64,000 nt of DNA, from assembly GCF_014641615.1 (NCBI RefSeq), contig NZ_BMIB01000006.1:62001-126000 (forward strand), read 5' to 3'. Position 1 is the first letter of the stretch. Each line of letters opens with the position of its first letter. Below the pieces are notes generated by a model. That model made no database searches. It saw only the letters and a program-made list of their open reading frames with translations, and had not been told where the DNA came from. Below, piece by piece: positions 9,148-16,880 of the stretch. The position numbers and the translations under genes are program-made. This DNA comes from Filimonas zeae. GTDB taxonomy: Bacteria > Bacteroidota > Bacteroidia > Chitinophagales > Chitinophagaceae.

Positions 9148-9190
9148 CGCACGGTCTTTTTCTTTCTTTACACGTATTCCCTGCTTGCAC

Positions 9191-9207
9191 AAAGGTAATT
9201 ACCTTTA
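9191..9207 (+). promoter_or_regulatory. ligA promoter region with a perfect 16-bp palindrome
   Basis: AAAGGTAATTACCTTT (9191-9206) is a perfect palindrome. Its right half contains TACCTTTA (9200-9207), close to the -7 consensus TAnnTTTG and placed 20 bp before the ligA start. A factor binding the palindrome would block the promoter. No convincing -33 element is visible. Confidence 0.35.
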
Positions 9208-9227
9208 GCGCCCACAAATAACCGTCT

Positions 9228-11411
9228 ATGTATTCTTCCGCGGAAACCAGAGCATTACAGGATAAAACAGAAGCACTTAAAGCAAAAAAAGAATTAGCAG
9301 TTGAGCAGTTGGAAGAATTAAGAGCGGTACTCCGGTTTCATGAATACCGGTATTATGTAGCCAGCGAACCGCTGATTGCAGATGCCGAATACGACCAGTT
9401 ATACAAGCAGCTGGAAAAAATAGAGAAGGCGCACCCGGAACTGATTACACCCGATTCGCCCAGCCAGCGCGTAGGCTTGGGCCTTAGCAAATCCTTCCCT
9501 ACCGTACAGCATCTGGTGCCTATGCTTTCACTGGAAAACTCTTACAACGCCGATGATCTGGTGGAGTGGGACCGGAAAGCACGCGAACTCTCCGGCCTGG
9601 AAACCATTGAATATTGTATTGAGCCAAAGTTTGACGGTGCCAGTATATCGCTCATATATGAAAACGATTTACTGGTGCGTGGTGTAACCCGTGGCGATGG
9701 CGTAGCGGGTGATGAAATTACCACCAACATACGCCAGATACGTTCTATACCATTATCTGCCCCCTTTTCTAAATATGGCATTCAAACCATAGAGATACGT
9801 GGGGAGATTATCATGACCAAGCAGTCGTTTGAAAAATACAACGAAAAGCTGGCAGAAAAAGGAGAAGCACCACTGGCCAATCCGCGTAATGCTGCCAGCG
9901 GCAGCCTGCGCATGAAAGACCCACGTGAAGTAGCAGAGCGTAACCTGGAAGCTTTTCTGTACCATGTAAGTTATTATACCACGCTGGACGGCTTTACCCT
10001 GGCCATAGACGGCAAAAGCAATGACGAGTTACCGGATGAAAACCTGAAAACCCAGGGCTCGTCCCTGCCTTCAGCAGACTCTCCGCTGGGTACACACTCC
10101 GGATCGCTGAAACTGTTGTGGGAATGCGGGTTCCGCTCGCCCCAGAAGGAGAAGCAGGTACTGAAAGGCATTGCGGAAGTAACCAGACACGTACATGATT
10201 TTGAGGTACTGCGCGATGAACTACCGTACGAAATAGACGGCATGGTAATTAAGGTGAACGACCTTACGCTGCAGGACCGGCTGGGCATGACCACCCACCA
10301 CCCACGCTGGGCTATGGCTTATAAGTTTAAAGCACGGCAGGCCACCACCAAATTGCGGGCAATTGAGTTTCAGGTAGGCCGCACCGGTGCCGTTACGCCC
10401 GTAGCTAAGGTTGACCCCGTTTCCATCGGCGGCGTAACCGTAGGCAGCGCCTCTGTACACAACGAAGAATACATACGCGAAAAAGGCCTGAAAATAGGTG
10501 ACACCGTACTGGTAGAACGTGCCGGCGATGTAATACCGCAGATTGTACAATGCATGCCCGACCTGCGTAACGGCAGTGAGGTGGATATTGCATTTCCACG
10601 CAACTGCCCGGTATGCGATAGTGAACTTACCAAAGAAGAAGCAGAAGCCGTATGGCGATGCCCCAATATAGAATGCCGCGCACAGGTGCTGGAAAGAATG
10701 ATCCACTTTGTAAGTAAAGATGCCATGGATATACGCAGCCTGGGTGCTGCCAATATTCTGCGCTTTTACGAAGCCGGATTATTGAAAGATGTACCGGGTA
10801 TTTACCAGCTGGACTTTGACGAAATAGCCAAACTGGAAAAGTTTGGAAAGAAATCTATCGACAACCTGCGCAGTGCCATTGAAGCCAGTAAAACCCAACC
10901 TTTACACCGCCTTATTTACGCACTGGGCATCCGCTTTGTAGGCGAAACCACTGCCAAAACACTGGCCAATGCGGTACACGATATACTGGAATTGAAAGAT
11001 AAAACAGAAGAAGAATTACAGCAGCTGGAAGATGTGGGTGTAAAAGTAGCCCGCAGCATTTACGCGTTCTTCAGCAACGAGCAGAATATTCACATGCTGG
11101 AGCACCTGAAACAGCTGGGCGTGCAAATGCTCAACAATAAAAAAAGTGCGGTAGCGGCAGGCGCAGATACCCTGCACGGACAAACCTTTTTATTTACCGG
11201 CACCATGCCTACTCTTAAACGAAGCGAAGCCGAAGCCATGGCGGAGGCACACGGCGGTAAAATTGTAAGCGGCGTAAGCAGCAAACTGGATTACCTGGTG
11301 GTGGGCGAAGATGCGGGCAGCAAACTGGAGAAGGCTAAAAAAATCAATACCATTAAAATTATTGACGAAGCCACCTTTTTAAAACTTGTGGGCGAACAAC
11401 CCGCAGAATAA
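9228..11411 (+). CDS. ligA: NAD-dependent DNA ligase LigA
   Basis: A 727-residue DNA ligase that seals nicks in replication and repair, using NAD+. Domain Ia with HEYRYYV is near residue 40, and the adenylation motif KFDG with the nucleotide-accepting Lys is near residue 134. RGDGVAGDEIT follows, then an OB fold, a four-cysteine zinc finger (CPVC...CPNIEC), helix-hairpin-helix repeats and a C-terminal BRCT domain (HGQTFLFTGTMPTLKR onward). It is longer than the usual 660-690 residues. Much of the excess is an acidic, Ser/Pro-rich insert near residues 250-290, where other LigA proteins have a short link before the helix reading LKLLWECGF here. Single gene with its own promoter. Confidence 0.98.
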   Translation: MYSSAETRALQDKTEALKAKKELAVEQLEELRAVLRFHEYRYYVASEPLIADAEYDQLYKQLEKIEKAHPELITPDSPSQRVGLGLSKSFPTVQHLVPMLSLENSYNADDLVEWDRKARELSGLETIEYCIEPKFDGASISLIYENDLLVRGVTRGDGVAGDEITTNIRQIRSIPLSAPFSKYGIQTIEIRGEIIMTKQSFEKYNEKLAEKGEAPLANPRNAASGSLRMKDPREVAERNLEAFLYHVSYYTTLDGFTLAIDGKSNDELPDENLKTQGSSLPSADSPLGTHSGSLKLLWECGFRSPQKEKQVLKGIAEVTRHVHDFEVLRDELPYEIDGMVIKVNDLTLQDRLGMTTHHPRWAMAYKFKARQATTKLRAIEFQVGRTGAVTPVAKVDPVSIGGVTVGSASVHNEEYIREKGLKIGDTVLVERAGDVIPQIVQCMPDLRNGSEVDIAFPRNCPVCDSELTKEEAEAVWRCPNIECRAQVLERMIHFVSKDAMDIRSLGAANILRFYEAGLLKDVPGIYQLDFDEIAKLEKFGKKSIDNLRSAIEASKTQPLHRLIYALGIRFVGETTAKTLANAVHDILELKDKTEEELQQLEDVGVKVARSIYAFFSNEQNIHMLEHLKQLGVQMLNNKKSAVAAGADTLHGQTFLFTGTMPTLKRSEAEAMAEAHGGKIVSGVSSKLDYLVVGEDAGSKLEKAKKINTIKIIDEATFLKLVGEQPAE

Positions 11412-11522
11412 CAACCATTAACTAACAACGGTTAGGAGTATTTGCGCAAAAAAGATTGTTTATTTGCACCGCAAACGCAACCAATAACACGGTATTCTAA
11501 AACATTAAACCAATAATTAGTC

Positions 11523-12809
11523 ATGAGCTACATTACCGACATCCATGCCCGTCAGATATTAGACAGCCGCGGCAACCCTACTGTAGAAGTGGACGTATTA
11601 ACCGAAAACGGTCACCTGGGCCGTGCTGCTGTACCCAGCGGTGCTTCTACCGGTATTCATGAAGCGGTTGAACTGCGTGATGGCGACAAAAGCGTTTACG
11701 TAGGTAAAGGTGTTTTAAAAGCTGTTGAAAATGTAAATAGCATTATAGCTGAGCAACTGATTGGCTGGTCTGTAAACGATCAGGCTGGTATTGATGCCAA
11801 ACTGTTGCAGATTGATGGTACTGAAAACAAAAGCAAACTGGGTGCAAACGCTACCCTGGCAGTATCTATGGCAGTAGCCAAAGCAGCTGCACTGGAAAGC
11901 AACCTGCCTCTGTACCGCTACCTGGGTGGTGTTAACAGCACTGTATTACCTATTCCTTTAATGAACATCCTGAACGGTGGTGTTCACGCTGATAACAAAA
12001 TCGACTTCCAGGAGTATATGATTGTTCCTGTGGGTGCTACTACCTTCAGCGAAGGTTTACGTTGGGGTGTTGAAATTTTCCACCAGCTGAAAAGCGTGCT
12101 GAAGAAAAAAGGTTACAGCACTAACGTAGGTGACGAAGGCGGTTTTGCACCTGATATCCAGAGCAACGAAGAAGCTATTGAAACTGTACTGGCTGCTATT
12201 GAAGCTGCTGGTTACAAAGTAGGTACTCAGATTGGTATTGCACTGGACGCTGCCAGCAGCGAAATGTTCAAAGACGGCAAATACAAATTCTATAAGAGCA
12301 GCGGTAAAGAAATCACCAGCGATGAAATGGTGGCTTACTGGACTGAGTGGGTAAACAAATATCCTATTGTTTCTATTGAAGACGGTATGGCTGAAGAAGA
12401 TTGGGAAGGCTGGAAAAAACTGACTGACGCTATTGGCGACAGAGTACAGTTGGTAGGTGACGATCTGTTTGTTACCAACACCAAAATTTTACAGCGCGGT
12501 ATCAGCACAGGTACTGCTAACAGCATTCTGATTAAAGTAAACCAGATTGGTACTGTAACTGAAACTATCAATGCGGTACAAATGGCGCAGAACGCTGGTT
12601 ACACTACTATCATGAGCCACAGAAGCGGTGAAACTGAAGATACCACTATTGCTGACCTGGCTGTAGCCCTGAACTGCGGACAAATTAAAACCGGTTCTGC
12701 TTCCCGTACCGACCGTATGGCTAAGTACAACCAGCTGATCCGTATTGAAGAGGCACTGGGTGCAAACGCAATTTACCCTAACGGTAAAGTACGTTTCTTC
12801 AACAAATAG
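11523..12809 (+). CDS. eno: enolase
   Basis: A 428-residue glycolytic enzyme interconverting 2-phosphoglycerate and phosphoenolpyruvate. Typical features are RQILDSRGNPTVEV at the start, AVPSGASTGIHEAVELRDGD, the Mg-binding SIEDGMAEEDW, VGDDLFVTN, and the signature SHRSGETEDTTIADLAVAL near the C-terminus. Codon use is visibly more restricted than in neighbours (frequent CTG, GGT, GCT), as expected for a highly expressed gene. An upstream TTTATTTG (11459-11466) is one base off the -7 consensus. A strong terminator follows. Confidence 0.98.
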   Translation: MSYITDIHARQILDSRGNPTVEVDVLTENGHLGRAAVPSGASTGIHEAVELRDGDKSVYVGKGVLKAVENVNSIIAEQLIGWSVNDQAGIDAKLLQIDGTENKSKLGANATLAVSMAVAKAAALESNLPLYRYLGGVNSTVLPIPLMNILNGGVHADNKIDFQEYMIVPVGATTFSEGLRWGVEIFHQLKSVLKKKGYSTNVGDEGGFAPDIQSNEEAIETVLAAIEAAGYKVGTQIGIALDAASSEMFKDGKYKFYKSSGKEITSDEMVAYWTEWVNKYPIVSIEDGMAEEDWEGWKKLTDAIGDRVQLVGDDLFVTNTKILQRGISTGTANSILIKVNQIGTVTETINAVQMAQNAGYTTIMSHRSGETEDTTIADLAVALNCGQIKTGSASRTDRMAKYNQLIRIEEALGANAIYPNGKVRFFNK

Positions 12810-12830
12810 TACTATCTCCATAGATATACC

Positions 12831-12867
12831 AATAGCCGGCCGATAACCATCGCCGGCTATTTTGTTT
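12831..12867 (+). terminator. intrinsic terminator of eno
   Basis: AATAGCCGGC (12831-12840) pairs perfectly with GCCGGCTATT (12852-12861). The stem can be extended by CGAT/ATCG with one bulge, and the T-rich tract TTTTGTTTTTAT follows. It lies 21 bp after the eno stop codon. Confidence 0.88.
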
Positions 12868-12884
12868 TTATATACCTTTACCCT

Positions 12885-13196
12885 ATGATTAAACCGGCGG
12901 TTATTCTTTCTTTTCTCAAAAACAAATACGCTGTGTCGATAACTGCATTTGCCCTGCTGATGCTGTTTTTTGACCGCAACGATGTGTTTACGCAAATGGA
13001 AAGAAAGCGCCAGTTGAAAGATTTACAGGCCAGTAAGCGGTTTTATGTAGAAGAAATTGAGAAAACGAAAAAAGAACTGGCCGAACTGCAAAACAACCCC
13101 GCCGCACTGGAAAAGTACGCCCGGGAAAACTTTTTTATGAAGCGCGATAACGAGGACGTGTACATTGTGGAGTCGCCCGACGCCAAAAAAAAGTAA
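12885..13196 (+). CDS. septum formation initiator family protein (FtsB/DivIC-like)
   Basis: A 103-residue bitopic membrane protein: a short cytoplasmic N-terminus, one transmembrane segment (about 14-31, YAVSITAFALLMLFF), then a coiled coil (about 37-70, rich in Lys/Glu with hydrophobic heptads) and the family's typical YARENFFMKRDNEDVYIV segment. FtsB/DivIC proteins join FtsL and FtsQ in the divisome. Downstream of eno as in many bacterial genomes, but after a terminator. Confidence 0.88.
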   Translation: MIKPAVILSFLKNKYAVSITAFALLMLFFDRNDVFTQMERKRQLKDLQASKRFYVEEIEKTKKELAELQNNPAALEKYARENFFMKRDNEDVYIVESPDAKKK

Positions 13197-13276
13197 GCAT
13201 ACTTACAATATCGGAACGCAACTTCCGTTTAATTACTATTCGACTGCTTTTCATATCACCTTGTCACCTTATTACT

Positions 13277-13558
13277 ATGCACAACAGCTGTACCACGGAG
13301 GATCTTTTGCAATATTTATACAACGATTTGCCTGCCGGAGAACGCACAAAAATTGAAGTTATGTTACAGGAAAACTGGGGCCACCGCGAAAAATTACAGG
13401 TTTTAAAGGAAGCTCAGGAACAATTGAATTACACGCCATTAGAAGAACCCCGCTCACAAAGTCTGCAAAACGTTCTGGACCATTTGTACAACAGCAATAA
13501 GCCGGAAAAACGTTCTTATACTACCTGGTATTCAAAACCTGCGGCTGATATGTTATAA
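13277..13558 (+). CDS. small protein resembling an anti-sigma-factor N-terminal domain
   Basis: A 93-residue cytoplasmic protein. The start MHNSCTTEDLLQYLYNDLPAGERTKIEVMLQENW has the look of the helical N-terminal segment of anti-sigma factors (a Cys and an E-D-L-L-x-Y-L-Y-n-x-L pattern followed by an E/R-rich helix), but there is no complete zinc motif and no membrane segment. The rest is low-complexity and polar. Homologues of this kind are common in Chitinophagaceae without a known role; the resemblance is weak evidence for function. Confidence 0.6.
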   Translation: MHNSCTTEDLLQYLYNDLPAGERTKIEVMLQENWGHREKLQVLKEAQEQLNYTPLEEPRSQSLQNVLDHLYNSNKPEKRSYTTWYSKPAADML

Positions 13559-13595
13559 GCCGGTAATTTCGTGTCTTGTTTTTATGTGATAGAAT

Positions 13596-14249
13596 ATGAC
13601 ACGAAAGGAAAAGTACCGCTTTGTAATCAACTATTTTGAGCAGCATGCACCCAATGCAGAAACGGAATTAATTTACGATAATCCTTTCCAGCTGCTGGTA
13701 GCCGTTATACTCTCGGCCCAGTGTACAGATAAACGGGTGAACTTAACCACTCCGGTGCTGTTTGCGCATTACCCCACCCCATACTCCATGGCGCAGGCCA
13801 GCTTTGACGAGTTGTTTCCTTTTATAAGAAGCATTTCGTACCCCAACAACAAAACCAAACACCTCATAGGCATGGCCAACATGCTTATACACGACTTTAA
13901 AGGAGAAGTACCTATGACGGTAGAGGAACTGGTAAAACTGCCTGGCGTGGGCCGCAAAACCGCCAATGTAATTACTTCTGTTATAGATGAGCAGCCGAAC
14001 ATGGCCGTAGATACGCATGTATTCCGTGTATCGCACCGGCTGGGCCTTACCTCACCTTCGGCCACCACACCGCTGGCCGTGGAAAAAGAACTGATTAAAA
14101 ACATACCTACCGAACTGGTACATAAGGCACACCACTGGTTGATATTACACGGACGTTATATTTGCCTGGCCCGTACCCCCAAATGTGCGGAATGTGGTGT
14201 TACAGAAGTATGTAACTATTATAAGAAGCTGAATAAGGGCAGGAAATAA
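13596..14249 (+). CDS. nth: endonuclease III (DNA glycosylase/AP lyase)
   Basis: A 217-residue base-excision repair enzyme that removes oxidised pyrimidines and cuts at abasic sites. The helix-hairpin-helix LPGVGRKTANVI with the catalytic Lys near residue 121, the catalytic Asp in VDTHVFRVSHRLGL, and the [4Fe-4S] ligand pattern C-x6-C-x2-C-x5-C near the end (CLARTPKCAECGVTEVC) are all present. It follows the small protein gene by 37 bp and ends at a strong bidirectional terminator. Confidence 0.97.
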   Translation: MTRKEKYRFVINYFEQHAPNAETELIYDNPFQLLVAVILSAQCTDKRVNLTTPVLFAHYPTPYSMAQASFDELFPFIRSISYPNNKTKHLIGMANMLIHDFKGEVPMTVEELVKLPGVGRKTANVITSVIDEQPNMAVDTHVFRVSHRLGLTSPSATTPLAVEKELIKNIPTELVHKAHHWLILHGRYICLARTPKCAECGVTEVCNYYKKLNKGRK

Positions 14250-14298
14250 CTCATTTGAATAACCAACTGCAATAAAGCATATTTCTGTATAACTATTT

Positions 14299-14351
14299 GC
14301 TTAAAATAAAGAAGCCGCCTCCATAACGGACGCGGCTTCTTTATTTTAAGC
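14299..14351. terminator. 20-bp perfect inverted repeat, bidirectional terminator
   Basis: Positions 14299-14318 and 14332-14351 are perfect reverse complements (20 bp) around a 13-nt loop. The inner part is GC-rich (GAAGCCGC) and the outer part is A/T-rich, giving a T-tract in both directions. It lies between the convergent nth gene and the TPR membrane protein gene. Confidence 0.87.
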
Positions 14352-14364
14352 AATGCAACGGCTA

Positions 14365-15015
14365 CTAGCCAGGCATGCGGGAAATATACTTTTCAATTTC
14401 TTTAATCTGGCTTACTACTTCTTTGGTAGTAGGTTTACAAGCCTTCGCCTTACGGAAGAAATCTTTTGCTGCTCTGAACTCACGCTTGTTCATAAAAATC
14501 TGACACATGCTAAGGTATGCAACCGCTTCGCTTTCTTTATCAGGAATACCCGCGCGGATGGCCTGACGGATATAGCTTTCGCCACCTTTCAGATCGCCTT
14601 TTTGCATAGCCATCATACCCAGCTGCAGCTTGTTGGCTCCTTCTGCTTCCGGCATAGGCGAACCCAGTTCGGAGCTTTTCTTCAGGTGCTTTTCAGCAGT
14701 TTCAAAGTCCTGCGACATCATGGCCAGGTTACCTTTTATGGTAAAGTACGTAGAACGGATAGGCTTATACAGCAGGTTGGGAAACCATACAGAATTCAGA
14801 ATCTTTTCCACTTCTTCCACACGGCCCTGCTCCATTGGCTCCTGAATCAGGCGCAGCGGACCAATAAAAAAGTGACTGAACAGGGCAATCACACCCAGAA
14901 AATACAATAAGAATGCAGGCCAGAATCCGGCTGTTACGTTCACAGTCACCGCCAGCACAATAGCCAGTAAACCCAGCCAGAAACGGTATTTAATCAGGAG
15001 ATTATAAAACTTCAT
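14365..15015 (-). CDS. membrane-anchored TPR-like protein
   Basis: A 216-residue protein with two transmembrane segments near the N-terminus (about 12-30 and 33-52), then a helical region with tetratricopeptide-like repeats (about 90-205, e.g. GNLAMMSQDFETAEKHLKKSSELG and AYLSMCQIFMNKREFRAAKDFFRKAKAC). TPR domains bind other proteins; no enzyme motif is present. It is a single gene beginning about 100 bp from the divergent tRNA-Arg gene. Specific function unknown. Confidence 0.75.
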   Translation of the reverse strand: MKFYNLLIKYRFWLGLLAIVLAVTVNVTAGFWPAFLLYFLGVIALFSHFFIGPLRLIQEPMEQGRVEEVEKILNSVWFPNLLYKPIRSTYFTIKGNLAMMSQDFETAEKHLKKSSELGSPMPEAEGANKLQLGMMAMQKGDLKGGESYIRQAIRAGIPDKESEAVAYLSMCQIFMNKREFRAAKDFFRKAKACKPTTKEVVSQIKEIEKYISRMPG

Positions 15016-15121
15016 ACATCAATTTTCGAGCGGCAAAGATAGGGGGTTCATACAAACCTGAGATTTTTAGCATATAGAATGATGTAAACCATTATTTTTG
15101 CTGCCTGAAAAACGGTTTTCC

Positions 15122-15196
15122 GGTCCCGTAGTTCAATGGATAGAATAGAAGTTTCCTAAACTTTAGATACAAGTTCGATTCTTGTCGGGACTACCA
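15122..15196 (+). tRNA. tRNA-Arg (anticodon CCU)
   Basis: A full cloverleaf can be drawn. Acceptor stem GGTCCCG/CGGGACT (one G-T pair), D-stem GTTC/GAAT, anticodon stem GAAGT/ACTTT with loop TTCCTAA (anticodon CCT at 15155-15157, U33 present), T-stem ACAAG/CTTGT with loop TTCGATT, discriminator A, and an encoded CCA at 15194-15196. It reads AGG codons. A terminator follows directly. Confidence 0.95.
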
Positions 15197-15206
15197 GATA
15201 CTCTTT

Positions 15207-15238
15207 AAGCTTTGAGCATGGCGCTCGAAGCTTTTTTT
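15207..15238 (+). terminator. intrinsic terminator of tRNA-Arg
   Basis: AAGCTT-T-GAGC pairs with GCTC-G-AAGCTT around a 5-nt loop and ends in a run of seven T. It begins 10 bp after the tRNA's CCA end. Confidence 0.87.
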
Positions 15239-15338
15239 ATGCGCCAAATGGAGCTTTATGCTTATCAGATTGATTATATGACAGATACGTAAGCAGCAGC
15301 TTCTTAACCGTTGGATTTTTTACAACATACAGATGAGT

Positions 15339-15674
15339 GGATGTTCTGCTCCGTTGAATGGAGCAGAACATCCGCTCAATAAATTGTCTGCTCCACTGAA
15401 CGGAGCAGAACATCCGTCCGGCAAATTGTCTGCACCGTTGAACGGAGCAACTGCTCCACTCAGTAAATTGTCTGCTCCACTGAACGGAGCAGATGCACTG
15501 CCCGGTAAATTGCCTGCACCGTTGAACGGAGCAACCGCTCCACTCAATAAATTGTCCGCTCCGTTGAACGGAGCAACTGCCCCATCCGATAAATTGTCTG
15601 CTCCATTCAACGGAGCAACTGCCGCGCTCAATAAATTGCCTGCACCGCAGACCGGAGCAGTACATGCACTCCAC
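15339..15674. repeat. array of eight 42-bp tandem repeats with palindromic core
   Basis: Eight consecutive 42-bp units (starts 15339, 15381, 15423, 15465, 15507, 15549, 15591, 15633). Each has a conserved half (AAATTGTCTGCTCC-n7-GGAGCA) and a more variable 15-bp half. The core TGCTCC-n7-GGAGCA is an inverted repeat, so every unit can form a hairpin. Because 42 is divisible by three and the core is palindromic in phase, both strands stay open: plus 15333-15746 (137 codons) with a 14-residue repeat of the KLSAPLNGATAPLN type, minus 15237-15674 and minus 15320-15631 with a similar APFNGADN repeat. I see no ribosome site or homology that favours a coding role, so I annotate it as a repeat. It lies between the tRNA-Arg terminator and an AraC regulator. 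Confidence 0.85.
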
Positions 15675-15797
15675 TATTTTCAGGCACCATGGAAGCGCTT
15701 TTTAAAAGCATTGCCCCCAACAAACAGAGCCCGGCATTTTTCTTAGTATATTCAGAAGCAAACTAACTGCTATAAGAAACCCTTACACCTTACCCCC

Positions 15798-15980
15798 ATG
15801 GGATTAAACATACTGATTGCTACAGACGCCGGCAAAGAGATACATGCGCACTACAACAGCACTACTATAAACGATAAACATAGCCTCAACCAACTTTGGC
15901 AGGATTTGGTAAACATGCAACGCTTTCTGAATTTTGCCAAAGAGAAGGGAGCAGGCACTGTTTACTTCCGGTATGGATAA
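15798..15980 (+). CDS. small hypothetical protein (60 aa)
   Basis: A 60-codon frame with a balanced, globular-looking composition (LNILIATDAGKEIHAHYN... LWQDLVNMQRFLNFAKEKG). Its stop codon overlaps the likely start of the AraC regulator in the sequence ATGGATAA, which suggests translational coupling. No known domain recognised and no clear ribosome site; it could be a leader peptide or a genuine small protein. Confidence 0.45.
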   Translation: MGLNILIATDAGKEIHAHYNSTTINDKHSLNQLWQDLVNMQRFLNFAKEKGAGTVYFRYG

Positions 15981-16839
15981 CCACTACATACATTGCCTGT
16001 ATAGGTTACCTTTATGTATGCACTACCACCAGGAATTTGCACCGCCGGAAGCGCTGTGCGATACCATCAGATGCTTTTGGTACAACAGCACAGACTACCC
16101 AACAGAACTATCAGGTTTTGAAGTAACACCTGACGGCTATGCTGAAATTATTTTTCATTTCGGAAGTGGTTGCAGCATTGTACACAACGGCGTATTACAA
16201 CCACTACCATCTCCCTTTATCATGGGTCTGCTCAATCAGCCCGTTCATTTCTACACACAAAACCGTTTGCAGATTATTGGCATACGATGTTACCCGTGGA
16301 CGGTATTTGATTTGCTGGGGCTGCCCTCGGGCAAAGAACCCGTGCGCCAACTAGAGCACCCTGTAGCTCAGCTACACGCCACCTTACACAAATACATGGA
16401 GGCAGGCAACATAGCAGATGCGCTGGCCGAAGTACAGCAGTATTTTATACAGGCACGCGCGCAGGTGGCTATGGATAGCATGTTATTTAAAGCAGGGGTA
16501 GCCATGCGTAAAGCCAACGGTACTATGCCCGTAAGTAAGGTAGCAGCTGCAGCACATGCAACCGTACGTACGTTGGAAAGAAAGTTCAGGCAGTCATCCG
16601 GCCATACGGTTAAAGATGTATCCGGCCTTATGCGCTTTGAGCAGGTAAGGAACAGACTATGGTTGCATCCGGAATCTAACCTGGCAGGTCTGGCCCATGA
16701 AGTAGGTTATACCGATCAGGCCCATCTGAGCCGGGAGTTTAAACGTTACAGCGGTACCACGCCTGCTGCATTTGCACGCAAAGCGAAGAAAAGGCAACAA
16801 TCTGTAAACGACCATTTTGTCGCGTTTATACAAGCCTGA
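15973..16839 (+). CDS. AraC-family transcriptional regulator
   Basis: A protein of about 288 residues; the start at ATG 15973 is preferred because it overlaps the stop of the preceding small frame and begins where the family's N-terminal domain begins. That domain (YRLPLCMHYHQEFAPPEALCDTIRCFWY... GYAEIIFHFG) is of the type seen in DUF6597-containing AraC regulators. The C-terminal two-helix-turn-helix domain runs through VSKVAAAAHATVRTLERKFRQSSGHTVKDV and LAGLAHEVGYTDQAHLSREFKRYSGTTPAAF. The flavin monooxygenase gene follows 42 bp later on the same strand and is its probable target. Confidence 0.9.
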   Translation: MDNHYIHCLYRLPLCMHYHQEFAPPEALCDTIRCFWYNSTDYPTELSGFEVTPDGYAEIIFHFGSGCSIVHNGVLQPLPSPFIMGLLNQPVHFYTQNRLQIIGIRCYPWTVFDLLGLPSGKEPVRQLEHPVAQLHATLHKYMEAGNIADALAEVQQYFIQARAQVAMDSMLFKAGVAMRKANGTMPVSKVAAAAHATVRTLERKFRQSSGHTVKDVSGLMRFEQVRNRLWLHPESNLAGLAHEVGYTDQAHLSREFKRYSGTTPAAFARKAKKRQQSVNDHFVAFIQA

Positions 16840-16880
16840 CGTAGCAGCATTCCGGAGTTTTGCGTATCAATATATTCAAC

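Noticed and set aside
15339..15674. CRISPR array
   Set aside because: The 42-bp units are in tandem, the 'spacer' halves are related to each other and only 15 bp long, and no cas gene is near.
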